Source: Mycobacterium paraense (GTDB taxonomy: Bacteria; Actinomycetota; Actinomycetes; Mycobacteriales; Mycobacteriaceae). Taken from it: a stretch of DNA of 64,000 nt. Below the pieces are notes generated by a model. It searched no databases. It saw only the letters and a list, made by a program, of their open reading frames with translations, and was not told the DNA's origin. The stretch lies in assembly GCF_002101815.1 (NCBI RefSeq), contig NZ_LQPM01000007.1, positions 186,001 to 250,000 of the forward strand. The letters run 5' to 3'. The position numbers were made by a program, and so were the translations under genes. Of this stretch, positions 40,086-49,927 are shown piece after piece; the first letter of the stretch is position 1; every line of letters starts with the position of its first letter.

Positions 40086-41111
40086 ATGCCGCGTCGCTCA
40101 TCACCCACCCGGGTGGCGCTGGCGCTGGGCAGCGGCGGCGCCCGCGGCTACGCCCACATCGGCGTCATCGAGGCGCTGCGGGCGCGCGGCTACGAGGTGG
40201 TCGGGGTCGCCGGTTCCTCGATGGGCGCGATGGTCGGCGGCCTGCACGCGGCGGGGCGCCTCGACGAGTTCGCCGATTGGGCGAAGTCCCTGACGCAGCG
40301 CACCATCCTGCGCCTGCTGGACCCGTCGATCAGCGCGGCCGGCGTGCTGCGGGCCGGGAAGATCCTGGATGCGGTGCGCGACATCCTCGGGCCGGTGTCT
40401 ATCGAGGAGTTGCCCATCCCCTTCACCGCGGTCGCCACCGACCTGCTGGCCGGCAAGTCGGTGTGGTTTCAGCGCGGCCCCCTCGACGAGGCGATCCGCG
40501 CGTCCATCGCGATTCCGGGGGTGATCGCGCCACACGCGTTCGACGGGCGCCTGCTGGCCGACGGCGGCATCCTCGACCCGCTGCCGATGGCGCCGATCGC
40601 AGCGGTGAACGCCGACCTGACCATCGCGGTCAGCCTCAGCGGCAGCGAGGCCGGCGGCATCGAAGACCACCGCGACGCGGAACCGGGGGCCACCGTCGAG
40701 TGGCTCAGCCGCATGGTGCGCAGCACCTCCGCGCTGCTGGACACCGCGGCGGCGCGGTCGCTGCTGGACCGGCCGACCGCGCGAGCGGTGCTCGGCCGGT
40801 TCGGGTCCGACGATGCCGAGGCCGAGGACGTCGGCCCCGATGACATCGCCGACCTTCCCGCGGTTCCCAAGCTGGGCAGCTTCGAGGTGATGAACCGCAC
40901 GATCGACATCGCCCAGGCCGCGCTGGCGCGCCACACGCTGGCGGCCTATCCACCGGACCTGCTGATCGAGGTGCCGCGTTCAACGTGCCGGGGCCTGGAA
41001 TTTCACCGGGCGGTGGAGGTCATCGCCGCGGGCCGGGCGCTGGCCAATGAGGCCCTCGACGGTCTGGAGGCCGAGCCGGAACAGGCCGCGCCGCCCGCGC
41101 TCGACGGCTGA
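40086..41111 (+). CDS. Patatin-like phospholipase (Rv1063c-like)
   Basis: 341-residue patatin-fold acyl hydrolase with a Ser-Asp dyad: Ser45 in VAGSSMGAM and Asp159 in LLADGGILD, plus the glycine-rich oxyanion loop GSGGARGYAHIG near the N-terminus. It resembles RssA-type bacterial patatins. ATG 40086 removes a non-conserved upstream stretch. It is convergent with a second, distinct patatin gene, with 4 bp between stop codons. Confidence 0.9.
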   Translation: MPRRSSPTRVALALGSGGARGYAHIGVIEALRARGYEVVGVAGSSMGAMVGGLHAAGRLDEFADWAKSLTQRTILRLLDPSISAAGVLRAGKILDAVRDILGPVSIEELPIPFTAVATDLLAGKSVWFQRGPLDEAIRASIAIPGVIAPHAFDGRLLADGGILDPLPMAPIAAVNADLTIAVSLSGSEAGGIEDHRDAEPGATVEWLSRMVRSTSALLDTAAARSLLDRPTARAVLGRFGSDDAEAEDVGPDDIADLPAVPKLGSFEVMNRTIDIAQAALARHTLAAYPPDLLIEVPRSTCRGLEFHRAVEVIAAGRALANEALDGLEAEPEQAAPPALDG

Positions 41112-41115
41112 GGGT

Positions 41116-41985
41116 TCAGGCGCCCAGAAAGCTTGCGACGGCCCGGGCTTCGCGGCGGCCCTGTTCGCGTCCGGCGATGGCCGAATCGATGCGGCAGCGC
41201 GGATCCAGCGGATTGGGTCCGAACGCCGCGAGGGAGTCGGCGTCGGCGAACATCGCGAACGTCGCGCCGGAGAATGCCTCGATCTCGGCGGCCGGGCCCG
41301 CGCCGAACGCCGCCGGCGCGTCGACCCCCGACGGCACCAGCACCACCGCGGCGGCGCAATCGCCGGCCACCGCGAGGTTGACCGAGCTGGCCACCCCGCC
41401 GTCCATGTAGCGCCGAGCCCCGATCGTCACCGGCGGCCACGCCCCCGGCACCGCGCAGCTGGCCGCGACCGCGTCGACCAGCCCGACGCCCGACTCCCGA
41501 TCGAACACGACCAGCTCGCCGGTGCCGACGTCGATCGCGGTGATCCGCAGCGCCCGCTCCGGCCAGTCGTGGGACGGCAGGCGCTGGGCGATCACCCGGC
41601 GCCGGACGGGCTCGGCCACCGTCTCGGTGGCCAGTGCCACGGCCCCGATCCGCTGCATCTGCTGCCGGGTCCGGTCCAGCGAATCGTCGTACGGTCCGGC
41701 CAGGGCGCTCAGGAAGACTTCGGTGATGTCGTCGACGTCGACGCCGGAATCGATCTCGGCCGACGACTCCGCGACTTGCCGGTCGTAGAGGGCCTCCAGT
41801 GGGCAGCCGCTGCCGATCTGCGCGGCGACGGCCGAACCCGCCGAGGTGCCCACGAGCACATCCGAATCCAGCAACGCCCGGGCGGCCGCGGGCGCCTCGT
41901 CGGCGATGCCACGCAAAACCCCTGTCTCCCAAGCGATTCCAGCTATCCCGCCGCCGGCCAGCACGAGCGCGCGCCTGGCCGTCAC
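41116..41985 (-). CDS. Patatin-like phospholipase (Rv1062-like)
   Basis: 289 residues with the patatin oxyanion loop LAGGGIAGIAWETG, nucleophile Ser48 in VGTSAGS and Asp195 in RYMDGGV. It is only distantly related to the neighbouring convergent patatin, so the pair is not a recent duplication. GTG 41985 overlaps the TGA of the glutamine amidotransferase gene by 4 nt (GTGA), which fixes the start. It is the last gene of the fadD14-led minus-strand cluster. Confidence 0.9.
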   Translation of the reverse strand: MTARRALVLAGGGIAGIAWETGVLRGIADEAPAAARALLDSDVLVGTSAGSAVAAQIGSGCPLEALYDRQVAESSAEIDSGVDVDDITEVFLSALAGPYDDSLDRTRQQMQRIGAVALATETVAEPVRRRVIAQRLPSHDWPERALRITAIDVGTGELVVFDRESGVGLVDAVAASCAVPGAWPPVTIGARRYMDGGVASSVNLAVAGDCAAAVVLVPSGVDAPAAFGAGPAAEIEAFSGATFAMFADADSLAAFGPNPLDPRCRIDSAIAGREQGRREARAVASFLGA

Positions 41986-42851
41986 GCCGACGCACCGGTG
42001 TGCTGCGCGCGCTGAACCGACTCGCTGAGGTCTTCTCGACGAAGCTGATGGCTTGGCGGGTCGGGCAGCACCAACTCCCTCGTGACACGCAGCCCCGCGT
42101 CGACGTGGACCAGCTCGCCGGGCGGGATCAGGCTCCAGCGCGGGTCCTCGTCCATCCGCTCGGTGGCGAACACCACCGACGACCGGGCGCACAGCGGCTG
42201 CGACCACGCGCGAATTCGCTTGGTCTGCATATCGAAATCGGGGGCACCGTCCAGTCGCCGGTCCAGGACGTAGAGCTCGTGGGTGTCGGGGTAGCGCAGC
42301 GCCCACATGTCGGTGGCGGTGCTCAGCAAGACGTTGACCGCGTAGATCGGCACCGTCGCCGCCAGCCAGCGCATGGCGTCGACCAGGCCCGCGGTCTCGT
42401 CGCCGCCGCGGGCGCGGATCGAGCCGGTGATCAACGCGAACACCCGCTCCGAATCGGTCTCGCCCAGGACCAGGCCGTCGGTGCCGAGCTCGCGCAGCCG
42501 TTCGTCGATGTCATCCAGCCCCTCGACCACGCCGTTGTGCGCGAAGATCCGGCCGTCCTGCAGGAACGGGTGGGTGTTGCGGACGTCGAGCGAACCCGTC
42601 GTCGCGTAGCGGACGTGCGCGACGAAGGTGGTGCCGCTCAGCTCGTGCGCCTCGGTGGCGAACTGGTTGTCTTCCCAGGCCGCGATCGGATCCTTGTGCA
42701 GCTGTGGCCGGCCGTCGCGGTCGAAGACGCCCAGGCCGCTGCCGTCGGGGTTTTTGCGGCTCTGCTGGGACAGGCTGTCCGGGGCGTTGAGCAGCCAAAA
42801 GGTCGCTGTGCACACGTCCGTCCCGGCGTGCAAGCCAAAAAGTCGGCACAT
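41982..42851 (-). CDS. Class II glutamine amidotransferase (Rv1061-like, EgtC-type fold)
   Basis: 289-residue Ntn-hydrolase with N-terminal catalytic Cys2 (after Met removal), NPDGSGLG, AHVRYATTG and the HNGVVEG loop. It lacks any synthetase domain, so it acts as a stand-alone amidase or gamma-glutamyl hydrolase, as in EgtC of ergothioneine synthesis; here no other egt gene is nearby, so the substrate is unknown. It is translationally coupled to the patatin downstream and starts 34 bp after the Rv1059-like gene. Confidence 0.88.
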   Translation of the reverse strand: MCRLFGLHAGTDVCTATFWLLNAPDSLSQQSRKNPDGSGLGVFDRDGRPQLHKDPIAAWEDNQFATEAHELSGTTFVAHVRYATTGSLDVRNTHPFLQDGRIFAHNGVVEGLDDIDERLRELGTDGLVLGETDSERVFALITGSIRARGGDETAGLVDAMRWLAATVPIYAVNVLLSTATDMWALRYPDTHELYVLDRRLDGAPDFDMQTKRIRAWSQPLCARSSVVFATERMDEDPRWSLIPPGELVHVDAGLRVTRELVLPDPPSHQLRREDLSESVQRAQHTGASA

Positions 42852-42885
42852 GATTCCGACCGTACCGAAGGCGGTCCAACGCCTT

Positions 42886-43941
42886 TCAGCGCGCCAACCC
42901 GGGCGCGGCCCGGCCGGTGATCAGCGGCAGATCGAAGAAGCTTTGGATGCCGGCCGGGGCCGCGCAGGTGGCGGGCACCGCGTTGACGCAGTGCGCGGCG
43001 GTCGCGACGATGCCGGGGTTGCTCTGCAGCCCCGCCTCCACGGTTTCCGGCTGCCACCCCTTGACCGTCACGAAGGTGTCCGGGTTGCCGCGCACCTCGA
43101 TCTCGTAGCGCTCCCCGGCCGGCCCGAAAGACCAAGGCGGGTCGAGGTTTTCGGATCCCATCAGCCAGTTCACGGTGATCCGCACGACCACCGCGTCGCC
43201 CACCAGCGCCTCCCAGTGGAAGCGGCGCCCGGCGACCTGGCCGGGCTCGATCGACCCGATCGGCGAGTCGATCGGCGCGGTCGCCACCGCCACCTCCTGC
43301 GACGACCGGATGGGGCCGGCGGCAAAGCCCAGCTGGTCGACGCAGAGCCGGACCGACTGGGTGAAGCCGCCGTCGAGCAGCTTTTGCATCGGCCCGGTGA
43401 GCGCGCTGTCGGGCGTGCCGCCGAAGCCCATCACATAGCGCAGCACATCCGGTGCGCCATAGGTACGCAGGTCGGAAAACTCTTCGGCGCGAACGTAAGT
43501 CACGCCCGTCGACATCACCGACAGCAGCAGCGGAAACAGCTCGGTGGCCGCGCCCGGCCCGATCCCGGCGCCGTGCAGCGTCGCGTTGCCGGCCTGCGCG
43601 GCGACTTCCAGTGGGGCGCCTTCCTTTTCGCTCGGGTAGAACCATCCGAGCGGGGTCACGACATTCTTGCCCGAGCGCAGCAGCGCCGCGACTTCCTCGA
43701 CGCTGGGCAGCAGGGGTGCGTAGATCACTGCGTCGGCGTCCAGCGCCAGCACCTCGTCGATGCTGTTGGTCGCCGTGACGCCCAGCGGTGGTGTGCCGAT
43801 GATCTCGCCGACGTCCTTGCGGGCCTTGGCCTCCGAATGCACCCAGCAGCCCACGAGTTCGAGCTCGGGATGCTCCAGCACTCCCTTGATGGCCGCGGTG
43901 CCGACCGATCCGGTCGCCCACTGAACGACGCGCAGGCTCAT
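42886..43941 (-). CDS. Dihydrodipicolinate reductase-like oxidoreductase (Rv1059-like)
   Basis: 351 residues with an N-terminal Rossmann domain (VVQWATGSVGTAAIKGVLEHPELELVG) and a DapB-like or amine-dehydrogenase-like second domain. It is not the lysine pathway DapB: it is longer and lacks the DapB signature. Such proteins are abundant in mycobacteria and their substrates are unknown. It lies 13 bp after fadD14, so a role in lipid or steroid metabolism is plausible (inference). Confidence 0.82.
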   Translation of the reverse strand: MSLRVVQWATGSVGTAAIKGVLEHPELELVGCWVHSEAKARKDVGEIIGTPPLGVTATNSIDEVLALDADAVIYAPLLPSVEEVAALLRSGKNVVTPLGWFYPSEKEGAPLEVAAQAGNATLHGAGIGPGAATELFPLLLSVMSTGVTYVRAEEFSDLRTYGAPDVLRYVMGFGGTPDSALTGPMQKLLDGGFTQSVRLCVDQLGFAAGPIRSSQEVAVATAPIDSPIGSIEPGQVAGRRFHWEALVGDAVVVRITVNWLMGSENLDPPWSFGPAGERYEIEVRGNPDTFVTVKGWQPETVEAGLQSNPGIVATAAHCVNAVPATCAAPAGIQSFFDLPLITGRAAPGLAR

Positions 43942-43954
43942 GTCGCCGGCCCTC

Positions 43955-45586
43955 TCAGTCGCGGGCCTCGACCACCCAATAGCCGTGCTCGGCGTATCGC
44001 GCCCGGATGGCCTTCTTGTCGTACTTGCCCACGCTGGTACGCGGAATCTCGTCGACGAACGTCCACCGCTCGGGCAGCCACCACCGGGCCACCTTGTCCG
44101 CGAGGAACTTTCGCAGCTCCTCGGCGCTCAACGACGAGTGCTTGGCGACGATGACGGCCAGCGGCCGTTCCTGCCACCGCTCGTCGGGCACCCCCACGAC
44201 GGCGGCCTCGAGCACCTGCGGGTGCCCGATGAGGCAATTCTCCAGCTCCACCGACGAGATCCATTCCCCGCCGGACTTGATCACGTCCTTGGCGCGGTCG
44301 GTCAGCGTGACGAAGCCTCGCTCGTCGATGCGGCCGACGTCGCCGGTGCGCAACCAGCCGGAGTCGAACTTGGAGTCGTCATGGCCGAGGTAGTAGGAGC
44401 CGGCGATCCACGGGCCGCGGACCTCCACCTCGCCGACGGCCTCGCCGTCGTTGGGCAGCGGCGTGCCCTCGTCGTCGACGATGCGCATCTCCACGCCGCC
44501 CACCGGCTGGCCCTGCGTCGCGCGGAACGCCCAGTGCTGATCCTCGGGCGTTCCCGGCGGTGGCCACGCCATGGTGGCCATCGGCGAGGTTTCGGTCATG
44601 CCCCAGAGCTGACGGATCTGGACGCCGTGCTTTTCCTCGAACGTGCGCATCAGCGACACCGGAACGGCCGAGCCGCCGCAGACCACCAGGCGCAGCGACG
44701 ACATGTCGTGCTCGGGGTCGTCCTCCAGGCGGTGCAGGACGTCGTTCCAGATGGTGGGCACCGCGCCGGCCACCGTGGGCCGCTGGTTTTCGACCATCCC
44801 GATCAGCGAGCGGGCGTCGAGGTGGCAATCCGGGAGCACCAGGTCGGCGCCCGCCAGCAGCGCCGCGTACGGCAGCCCCCACGCGTTGGCGTGGAACATC
44901 GGCACGACCGGCAGCACGCTGTCGATGGCCCCGACCCCGATGCCGTTGGTGGTGCATGCCGCCATGGCGTGCAGGAAGCTCGAACGATGGCTGTAGACAA
45001 CGCCTTTCGGGTTGCCGGTGGTGCCGCTGGTGTAGCACATCGCGGCCGCGGACCGCTCGTCGACGTCCGGCCACGCGAAGTCGGGGGATTCGGCGTCGAT
45101 CAGCTCGGCGTAGTTCAGCACGGTCTTGCCGGATCCCTCCAGCGGCCCGGCCTGTCCGTCGTCGCCGACCACGATCACCGTCTCGACGGTCTTGAGTTCG
45201 CCCAGCACCGGGGCCAGCAGTTTGACCAGCGACGCGTCGACGAGCACGACCCGGTCCTCGGCCTCGTTGGCCACGTAGGCGATCTGCTCGGGGAACAGCC
45301 GGATGTTGAGGGTATGCAGGACGGCGCCCATCGACGGCACCGCGAGGTAGGCCGCCAGGTGTTCGGCGTTGTTCCACATGAAGGTCGCGACGCGCTGATC
45401 CCCGGCAACGCCGAGGCGGCGCAACGCGTTTGCCAACCGGGCAGCCTGCTGGCCCAGCTCGCGATGGGTGATCCGCCGGTAACCGTCGCCGGTGGCGGTG
45501 GTGACCGTCCGCGCGCCGTGGACGCCGCAGCCGTGCCGCATGATGGCGGCGATCGTCAACGGAAAGTCCTGCATCGTGCTGTCCAT
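43955..45586 (-). CDS. fadD14: Medium/long-chain fatty-acid-CoA ligase FadD14
   Basis: 543-residue ANL-superfamily ligase. The P-loop is YTSGTTGNPKGVVYSH, followed by LWGMTETSP (A5), the A7/A8 region DSGWLRTGDVG and DRAKDVIKSGGEWIS, and the C-terminal catalytic lysine in VGKYDKKAI. It activates fatty acids to acyl-CoA. The length equals the M. tuberculosis orthologue as I recall it. It leads the minus-strand cluster fadD14, Rv1059-like, amidotransferase, patatin. Confidence 0.92.
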   Translation of the reverse strand: MDSTMQDFPLTIAAIMRHGCGVHGARTVTTATGDGYRRITHRELGQQAARLANALRRLGVAGDQRVATFMWNNAEHLAAYLAVPSMGAVLHTLNIRLFPEQIAYVANEAEDRVVLVDASLVKLLAPVLGELKTVETVIVVGDDGQAGPLEGSGKTVLNYAELIDAESPDFAWPDVDERSAAAMCYTSGTTGNPKGVVYSHRSSFLHAMAACTTNGIGVGAIDSVLPVVPMFHANAWGLPYAALLAGADLVLPDCHLDARSLIGMVENQRPTVAGAVPTIWNDVLHRLEDDPEHDMSSLRLVVCGGSAVPVSLMRTFEEKHGVQIRQLWGMTETSPMATMAWPPPGTPEDQHWAFRATQGQPVGGVEMRIVDDEGTPLPNDGEAVGEVEVRGPWIAGSYYLGHDDSKFDSGWLRTGDVGRIDERGFVTLTDRAKDVIKSGGEWISSVELENCLIGHPQVLEAAVVGVPDERWQERPLAVIVAKHSSLSAEELRKFLADKVARWWLPERWTFVDEIPRTSVGKYDKKAIRARYAEHGYWVVEARD

Positions 45587-45729
45587 CGAGGTACCGCCTC
45601 ACTCTCTCGGCGCGACACCGCCACCTCTGCGGTCGGGCGAATGCTATCGCCGCAGGCGGCTATGAGAAAACGGGTTCCCCCGACAATGCGCGTTTTAAGC
45701 GCGAGTCGCCGGGCCGGCCCGGCGAAAGC

Positions 45730-46827
45730 TCAGGCGAGGGCCGGCTCCCACTGCGGCAACTCGGGCACGACCCACTCGGTCGGCGTCTCGCTCTCGTGCA
45801 CCGGCGTCTCGATGCCCAGGGCGACGATCGAGGCGACCGGCGCCACGGTCACGATGCCGGCGTAGTCGGCGATGTAGAGGTATTTCGCGTCGGCGCTCTC
45901 GACCACGCACGAGGGCTGGCCGGCGACGCCGATGGTGCCGACGACGTCGTGGGTGAGCGTGCACAGCACCGTGACGCCGCCGTCGCTGACCAGGTAGGCG
46001 CGGTCGCCGTCGCCGCTGAGCGTCAGGCCGGTCAGGATGCCGATCTCGCCGATCTTGCGCGTGCCGGTGACCTTGGCGGTGCGGGTGTCGACGACGTCGA
46101 TCACCGCGCCCAACTCGGGCGCGCAGCTGGCCACGTACGCGAGCGCGCCGTTGGGGCTGAGCGCGACGTCGCGGATCGGCAGGCCGATCTCGACGGTGCC
46201 CAGCACGCGCGGCCGGGACGGCGCGCGGGTGTCGATCACGACGAGCTGGCCGCCGGCGGGACCGTTCGTGGCGACGTACAGCCGCCCCCCGTCGGCGCTG
46301 ACCCGCACGCATTCGGTGGTGGTTCCGGGCCGGTTCGCCCACGCGACCTCCGCCACGCGGCCGGTCCTGGCGTCCAGGACCGCGACGTCCGCACCGCCCG
46401 CGCCGTTGCGGCTCGCGTAGACGTAGTTGCCGTCCGGGCTCACCGCCAGGTCGCTCACGCTGTGCGCCAGCGGATGGGTGGCGACCACCGTGTTGGTCGG
46501 CACGTCGACGACCCCGATCGAGTCGTAGGCCGGGGTCACGGTGCTCACGTAGGCGCGGCTGGGGTGGTGGCCGGCCACGGCGAGCGCGAACGGCTCCGGC
46601 AACCCCGCGACGGTCTGCACGACGCGGCAGGTCTCGGTGTCGATGACCGAGACGCTGTCGTCGGCATAGTTGGCCACCATCAGCCGGGTGCCGTCGGGGC
46701 TGGCGGCGATGCCGCTGATCGGGCCCTGCTGCACGGCAATCTGGACGACGATCGGGAACCCGGCCGCCGCTCCCAACTCGATGACCCCGCCGTCTCCGGC
46801 CTGGTGTCGGTGGTTAACTGCGAGCAT
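45730..46827 (-). CDS. Seven-bladed beta-propeller protein (Rv1057-like)
   Basis: 365 residues built of repeated YVTN-type blades, e.g. DGTRLMVANYADDSVSVID, DGNYVYASRNGAGGADVAV and GGRLYVATNGPAGGQLVVID. The order (between fadD14 and the PE/PPE block) and sequence match M. tuberculosis Rv1057, an intracellularly expressed beta-propeller known to be repressed by TrcR. No clear signal peptide. ATG 46827 is chosen, with GAGGCGG upstream; the frame extends 28 codons further without conserved content. It may scaffold ligands; no enzymatic residues are evident. Confidence 0.83.
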   Translation of the reverse strand: MLAVNHRHQAGDGGVIELGAAAGFPIVVQIAVQQGPISGIAASPDGTRLMVANYADDSVSVIDTETCRVVQTVAGLPEPFALAVAGHHPSRAYVSTVTPAYDSIGVVDVPTNTVVATHPLAHSVSDLAVSPDGNYVYASRNGAGGADVAVLDARTGRVAEVAWANRPGTTTECVRVSADGGRLYVATNGPAGGQLVVIDTRAPSRPRVLGTVEIGLPIRDVALSPNGALAYVASCAPELGAVIDVVDTRTAKVTGTRKIGEIGILTGLTLSGDGDRAYLVSDGGVTVLCTLTHDVVGTIGVAGQPSCVVESADAKYLYIADYAGIVTVAPVASIVALGIETPVHESETPTEWVVPELPQWEPALA

Positions 46828-47235
46828 GCTGGCACCGCCTCTGCTGTCTTGGTAGTACGTCCGGATCCCTTTGACGGGCGCCCGCGCCCTGCCCGAACCG
46901 AACCCCGCCACCCGTAGATGGCTGCTTGAAGAGAAATTTTACCGAGCGAATTTCGCCGAAAAAGAATTCAATATCGGCACTGTTGGACACGTCACACCCA
47001 CCGCCCGACGCGCGCTTAAGAGATATTTATCGGCGACGCCGGCGCGCGGTCGCCGGCGAACCGAATTCCGGCAATTACCAGCGCTTTCGGCCGCCGGGCG
47101 AACCGGAAGTGTCACCCCTGGCCGGGACCGATAAATAAGGACCTCTTAGAATTCCCGGCCAAAAGAGGTCAATGTCACATTTTGCGAATTTCGGCGCGTC
47201 GGTTGCGAAATTAATTTTTGCCGACGGCGCCCGCG
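46828..47235. other. AT-richer intergenic region with inverted repeats, no gene
   Basis: About 400 bp without a supported gene between the beta-propeller start and the glnB end. It contains three occurrences of a GCGAATTTCG-like motif (46946-46956, 47184-47194 and, inverted, about 47205-47212), a 10-bp perfect inverted pair TATTTATCGG (47024-47033) and CCGATAAATA (47128-47137), and two hairpins at 47031-47055 and 47140-47170. It should hold the promoter of the beta-propeller gene. Confidence 0.55.
47140..47170 (-). terminator. Probable terminator of the amt-glnB transcript
   Basis: GACCTCTT and AAGAGGTC form an 8-bp perfect stem with a 15-nt loop. On the minus strand it is followed by CTTATTTAT. 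It starts 66 bp past the glnB stop codon. Confidence 0.6.
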
Positions 47236-47589
<354 letters not shown>

Positions 47590-49005
47590 TCAATCGTCCG
47601 CCGTCTCGACCGGCTCGGCGGCCACCACCGGGGACCGCGCGGCCGCCAGCGGCTCGACCCGCCGGCCCGTGACGAGCGCTTCGTCGGGGTATGCCTCTTC
47701 GTCGTGGACGCCGAGGTCACCGGTTTCCAGGACCTCGTCGGGGAGCCGCAGCTTCATGAAGAGGCCCAGGACCTTCAGGATCACGAAGGTGACGGCCGCG
47801 TCCCAGACGATGACGGTGGCCGCGGCGCCCGCCTGGATCAAAATCTGCTTGGGATGGTGGCCCCACAGCCACCCGGAGAACGTGACGTCGGATCCCGCAC
47901 TGCCACCGAGGTATTCGACGATCTTCGGGTCGGCGAGGACCCCGACCAGCAACCCGCCCGACAGGCCGGCCACGCCGTGGGTGTGGAAGACGCCCAGGGT
48001 GTCGTCGACCTTGTGGAACAGCCTGGTCTTGCCGAGCCAGTTCCAGGACATCCAGACGATGGACGAGGCGACCACCCCGATGATCATCGCGCCGAAGCTG
48101 TTGACGAACCCGGCCGCCGGGGTGATGGCGACGAGGCCGGTGATCATGCCGTTGATCGCGCCGAGGAACGTGGGTTTGCGCTGCCTGCTCGCGAAGATGT
48201 CCCACAGCACCCAGGTGAGCAGCGCGACGGCGGTGGTGAGGTTGGTGTTCAGCACCGCCAGCGACGCGTCCGCGCCCGAGAAGTACGGGTCACCTCCGTT
48301 GAACCCGTTCCAGCCCAACCACAGCACGCCGGCGCCGACCGCGGCCAGCGGCAGGTTGTTGGGCACCGCGCGCTCCCGGTCGCGCGCCAGCCTCGGTCCG
48401 ATCACCGCGGCGGCGACGAATCCCGTTGTGCCGGCGGCCAGATGGATGACGTAGCCGCCGCTGTAGTCCAGGGCACCCGCCTGGGCCCACCAGCCGCCGC
48501 CCCACAGCAGGAAGGCGTTGACCGAGTAGGCAATCGTCGACCACAGCGGCACGAAGACGAGCCACGCTTTGAAGCTCATCCTGCCGATCACGCTGCCGAG
48601 AAACAGCAGCGGCGTGATCGCGGCGAACACGAATTGGAAGTAGGCCAGCGTGGTCTGCGAGAAGCGGAACTTCGGCATGGTGCCGTCCAACAGCGGGATG
48701 ACGGCCTGTCCCTGGTTGTTGCTGGACAGGATCGTGTGGGGGATGCCGACGGCCGCCCTGAGGATGCCCGGGCCGAGCTTGAGCGGCTCGCCGAAGCCCA
48801 TCTTGAAACCCCACAGCACCCACACGACGAGCACCAGCGAGAACCCGGTGAAGGCCATAAGCATGGTGTTGACGGCCCACTTCTTCTGCACGATGCCGCC
48901 GTACAGCACGGCGATGCCGGGGATACTCATCAGGCCGACCAGGGTCGCGGCGACCAACTGCCACGCGTTGTCTCCGGGGTTCAGCCAATCGGGATAGGGC
49001 AACAT
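47590..49005 (-). CDS. amt: Ammonium transporter
   Basis: 471-residue Amt/Mep/Rh channel with about eleven membrane helices. The twin-histidine region is visible as SGGYVIHLAAG and VFHTHGVAGLSGGLLVG, and the conserved Asp precedes the first (LDYSGG). It imports ammonium and is closed by PII from the adjacent gene. The C-terminal about 70-residue tail is longer than in E. coli AmtB and rich in acidic residues and alanine. ATG 49005; a TATAGC-like -10 lies about 35 bp upstream. Confidence 0.94.
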   Translation of the reverse strand: MLPYPDWLNPGDNAWQLVAATLVGLMSIPGIAVLYGGIVQKKWAVNTMLMAFTGFSLVLVVWVLWGFKMGFGEPLKLGPGILRAAVGIPHTILSSNNQGQAVIPLLDGTMPKFRFSQTTLAYFQFVFAAITPLLFLGSVIGRMSFKAWLVFVPLWSTIAYSVNAFLLWGGGWWAQAGALDYSGGYVIHLAAGTTGFVAAAVIGPRLARDRERAVPNNLPLAAVGAGVLWLGWNGFNGGDPYFSGADASLAVLNTNLTTAVALLTWVLWDIFASRQRKPTFLGAINGMITGLVAITPAAGFVNSFGAMIIGVVASSIVWMSWNWLGKTRLFHKVDDTLGVFHTHGVAGLSGGLLVGVLADPKIVEYLGGSAGSDVTFSGWLWGHHPKQILIQAGAAATVIVWDAAVTFVILKVLGLFMKLRLPDEVLETGDLGVHDEEAYPDEALVTGRRVEPLAAARSPVVAAEPVETADD

Positions 49006-49135
49006 GGTTCAGACACACCCCAATTCGAGCCATAGGCTATAAATCAGCTGCGGTGCGAAGTGACGCCGTAGACGGGTGAAGCGTCGGCCCCATATGTTGC
49101 GGCCGTGTGTTCGGCGTTTTAAATGTTCATTTCGT

Positions 49136-49154
49136 TCGGCACGGCTGGTGCCGA
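49136..49154 (-). terminator. Hairpin after the DUF427 gene
   Basis: TCGGCAC and GTGCCGA form a 7-bp stem just past the DUF427 stop codon. There is no U-tract, so its terminator role is tentative. Confidence 0.4.
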
Positions 49155-49159
49155 CCCCG

Positions 49160-49927
49160 CTAGCTGAACTGGGTCCGGGGCCGGGACAGCGCCACGCCGT
49201 CGACGCTGATGTCGAGTTTCTCGTTGTAGAAGGCCACCAGGCCGGCGATCTGCCCGACCGCGGGCAGCGGGTAGTGGTAGGTCCACGCCAGGTCCGGATG
49301 CGTGGTGTCGCCGGCCCGCACCGACCAGTAGCCCGACGTCACTCCCTTGTACGGGCACAGCGTCTGGGCGGGGCTGGGTTCCAGATGCTCGAACGCGATG
49401 TCGGTCGGATCGATGTAATACCTTGTGGGCAAACCAGTTTCGAACAGCAGCACCGGAGACCCGGTGTCGGCGAGGGTGATTCCGTCCAGCTCGACGCGGA
49501 CGTGGCGGTGGGAGCGCAGCGCGTCCACCCGCGAATACGGGTTGCGGGGGTGGCCGTAGATCGGCTCGTCCTCCTCGAACCACCGCAGCGGATCCCACTC
49601 GAAGCGAACGGTGCCCGCCACGGGGCCGTCACCGGCGTCGAACACCCGCGCCGCCGAGCGATGCGTCCGGCCGGCGCCGACCAGCGAGTGCAGCCGCGAC
49701 GGGCCGAGCTGCACCTTCTGCGGGTGGTCCTCGTCGACGAGGAACTCGGTGCGCACATCGGCCAGCGGGATGTAATAGGCCGGGTAGTAAGGCAATTCCC
49801 ACACATAGCGGGCGGCGGTGGTGTCGAAAACCAGCTCGTGGCCGAGGTAGCCGCGGACGCGGCGCGGCGCGGGCTCGATGCGTCCGCGGGCGGCGGCCAT
49901 TTCGGGATAGTCGCGCTCGGCGCTCAT
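49160..49927 (-). CDS. Tandem DUF427-domain protein
   Basis: 255 residues containing two DUF427 beta-sandwich units: the first around residues 30-110 (WELPYYPAYYIPLADV...) and the second around 145-240 (YYIDPTDIAFEHLEPSPAQTLCPYKGVTSGYWSV). DUF427 proteins have no established biochemical role. ATG 49927 overlaps the stop of the small upstream gene by 4 nt (ATGA). It is the last gene of a three-gene minus-strand operon with a dienelactone hydrolase. Confidence 0.85.
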   Translation of the reverse strand: MSAERDYPEMAAARGRIEPAPRRVRGYLGHELVFDTTAARYVWELPYYPAYYIPLADVRTEFLVDEDHPQKVQLGPSRLHSLVGAGRTHRSAARVFDAGDGPVAGTVRFEWDPLRWFEEDEPIYGHPRNPYSRVDALRSHRHVRVELDGITLADTGSPVLLFETGLPTRYYIDPTDIAFEHLEPSPAQTLCPYKGVTSGYWSVRAGDTTHPDLAWTYHYPLPAVGQIAGLVAFYNEKLDISVDGVALSRPRTQFS

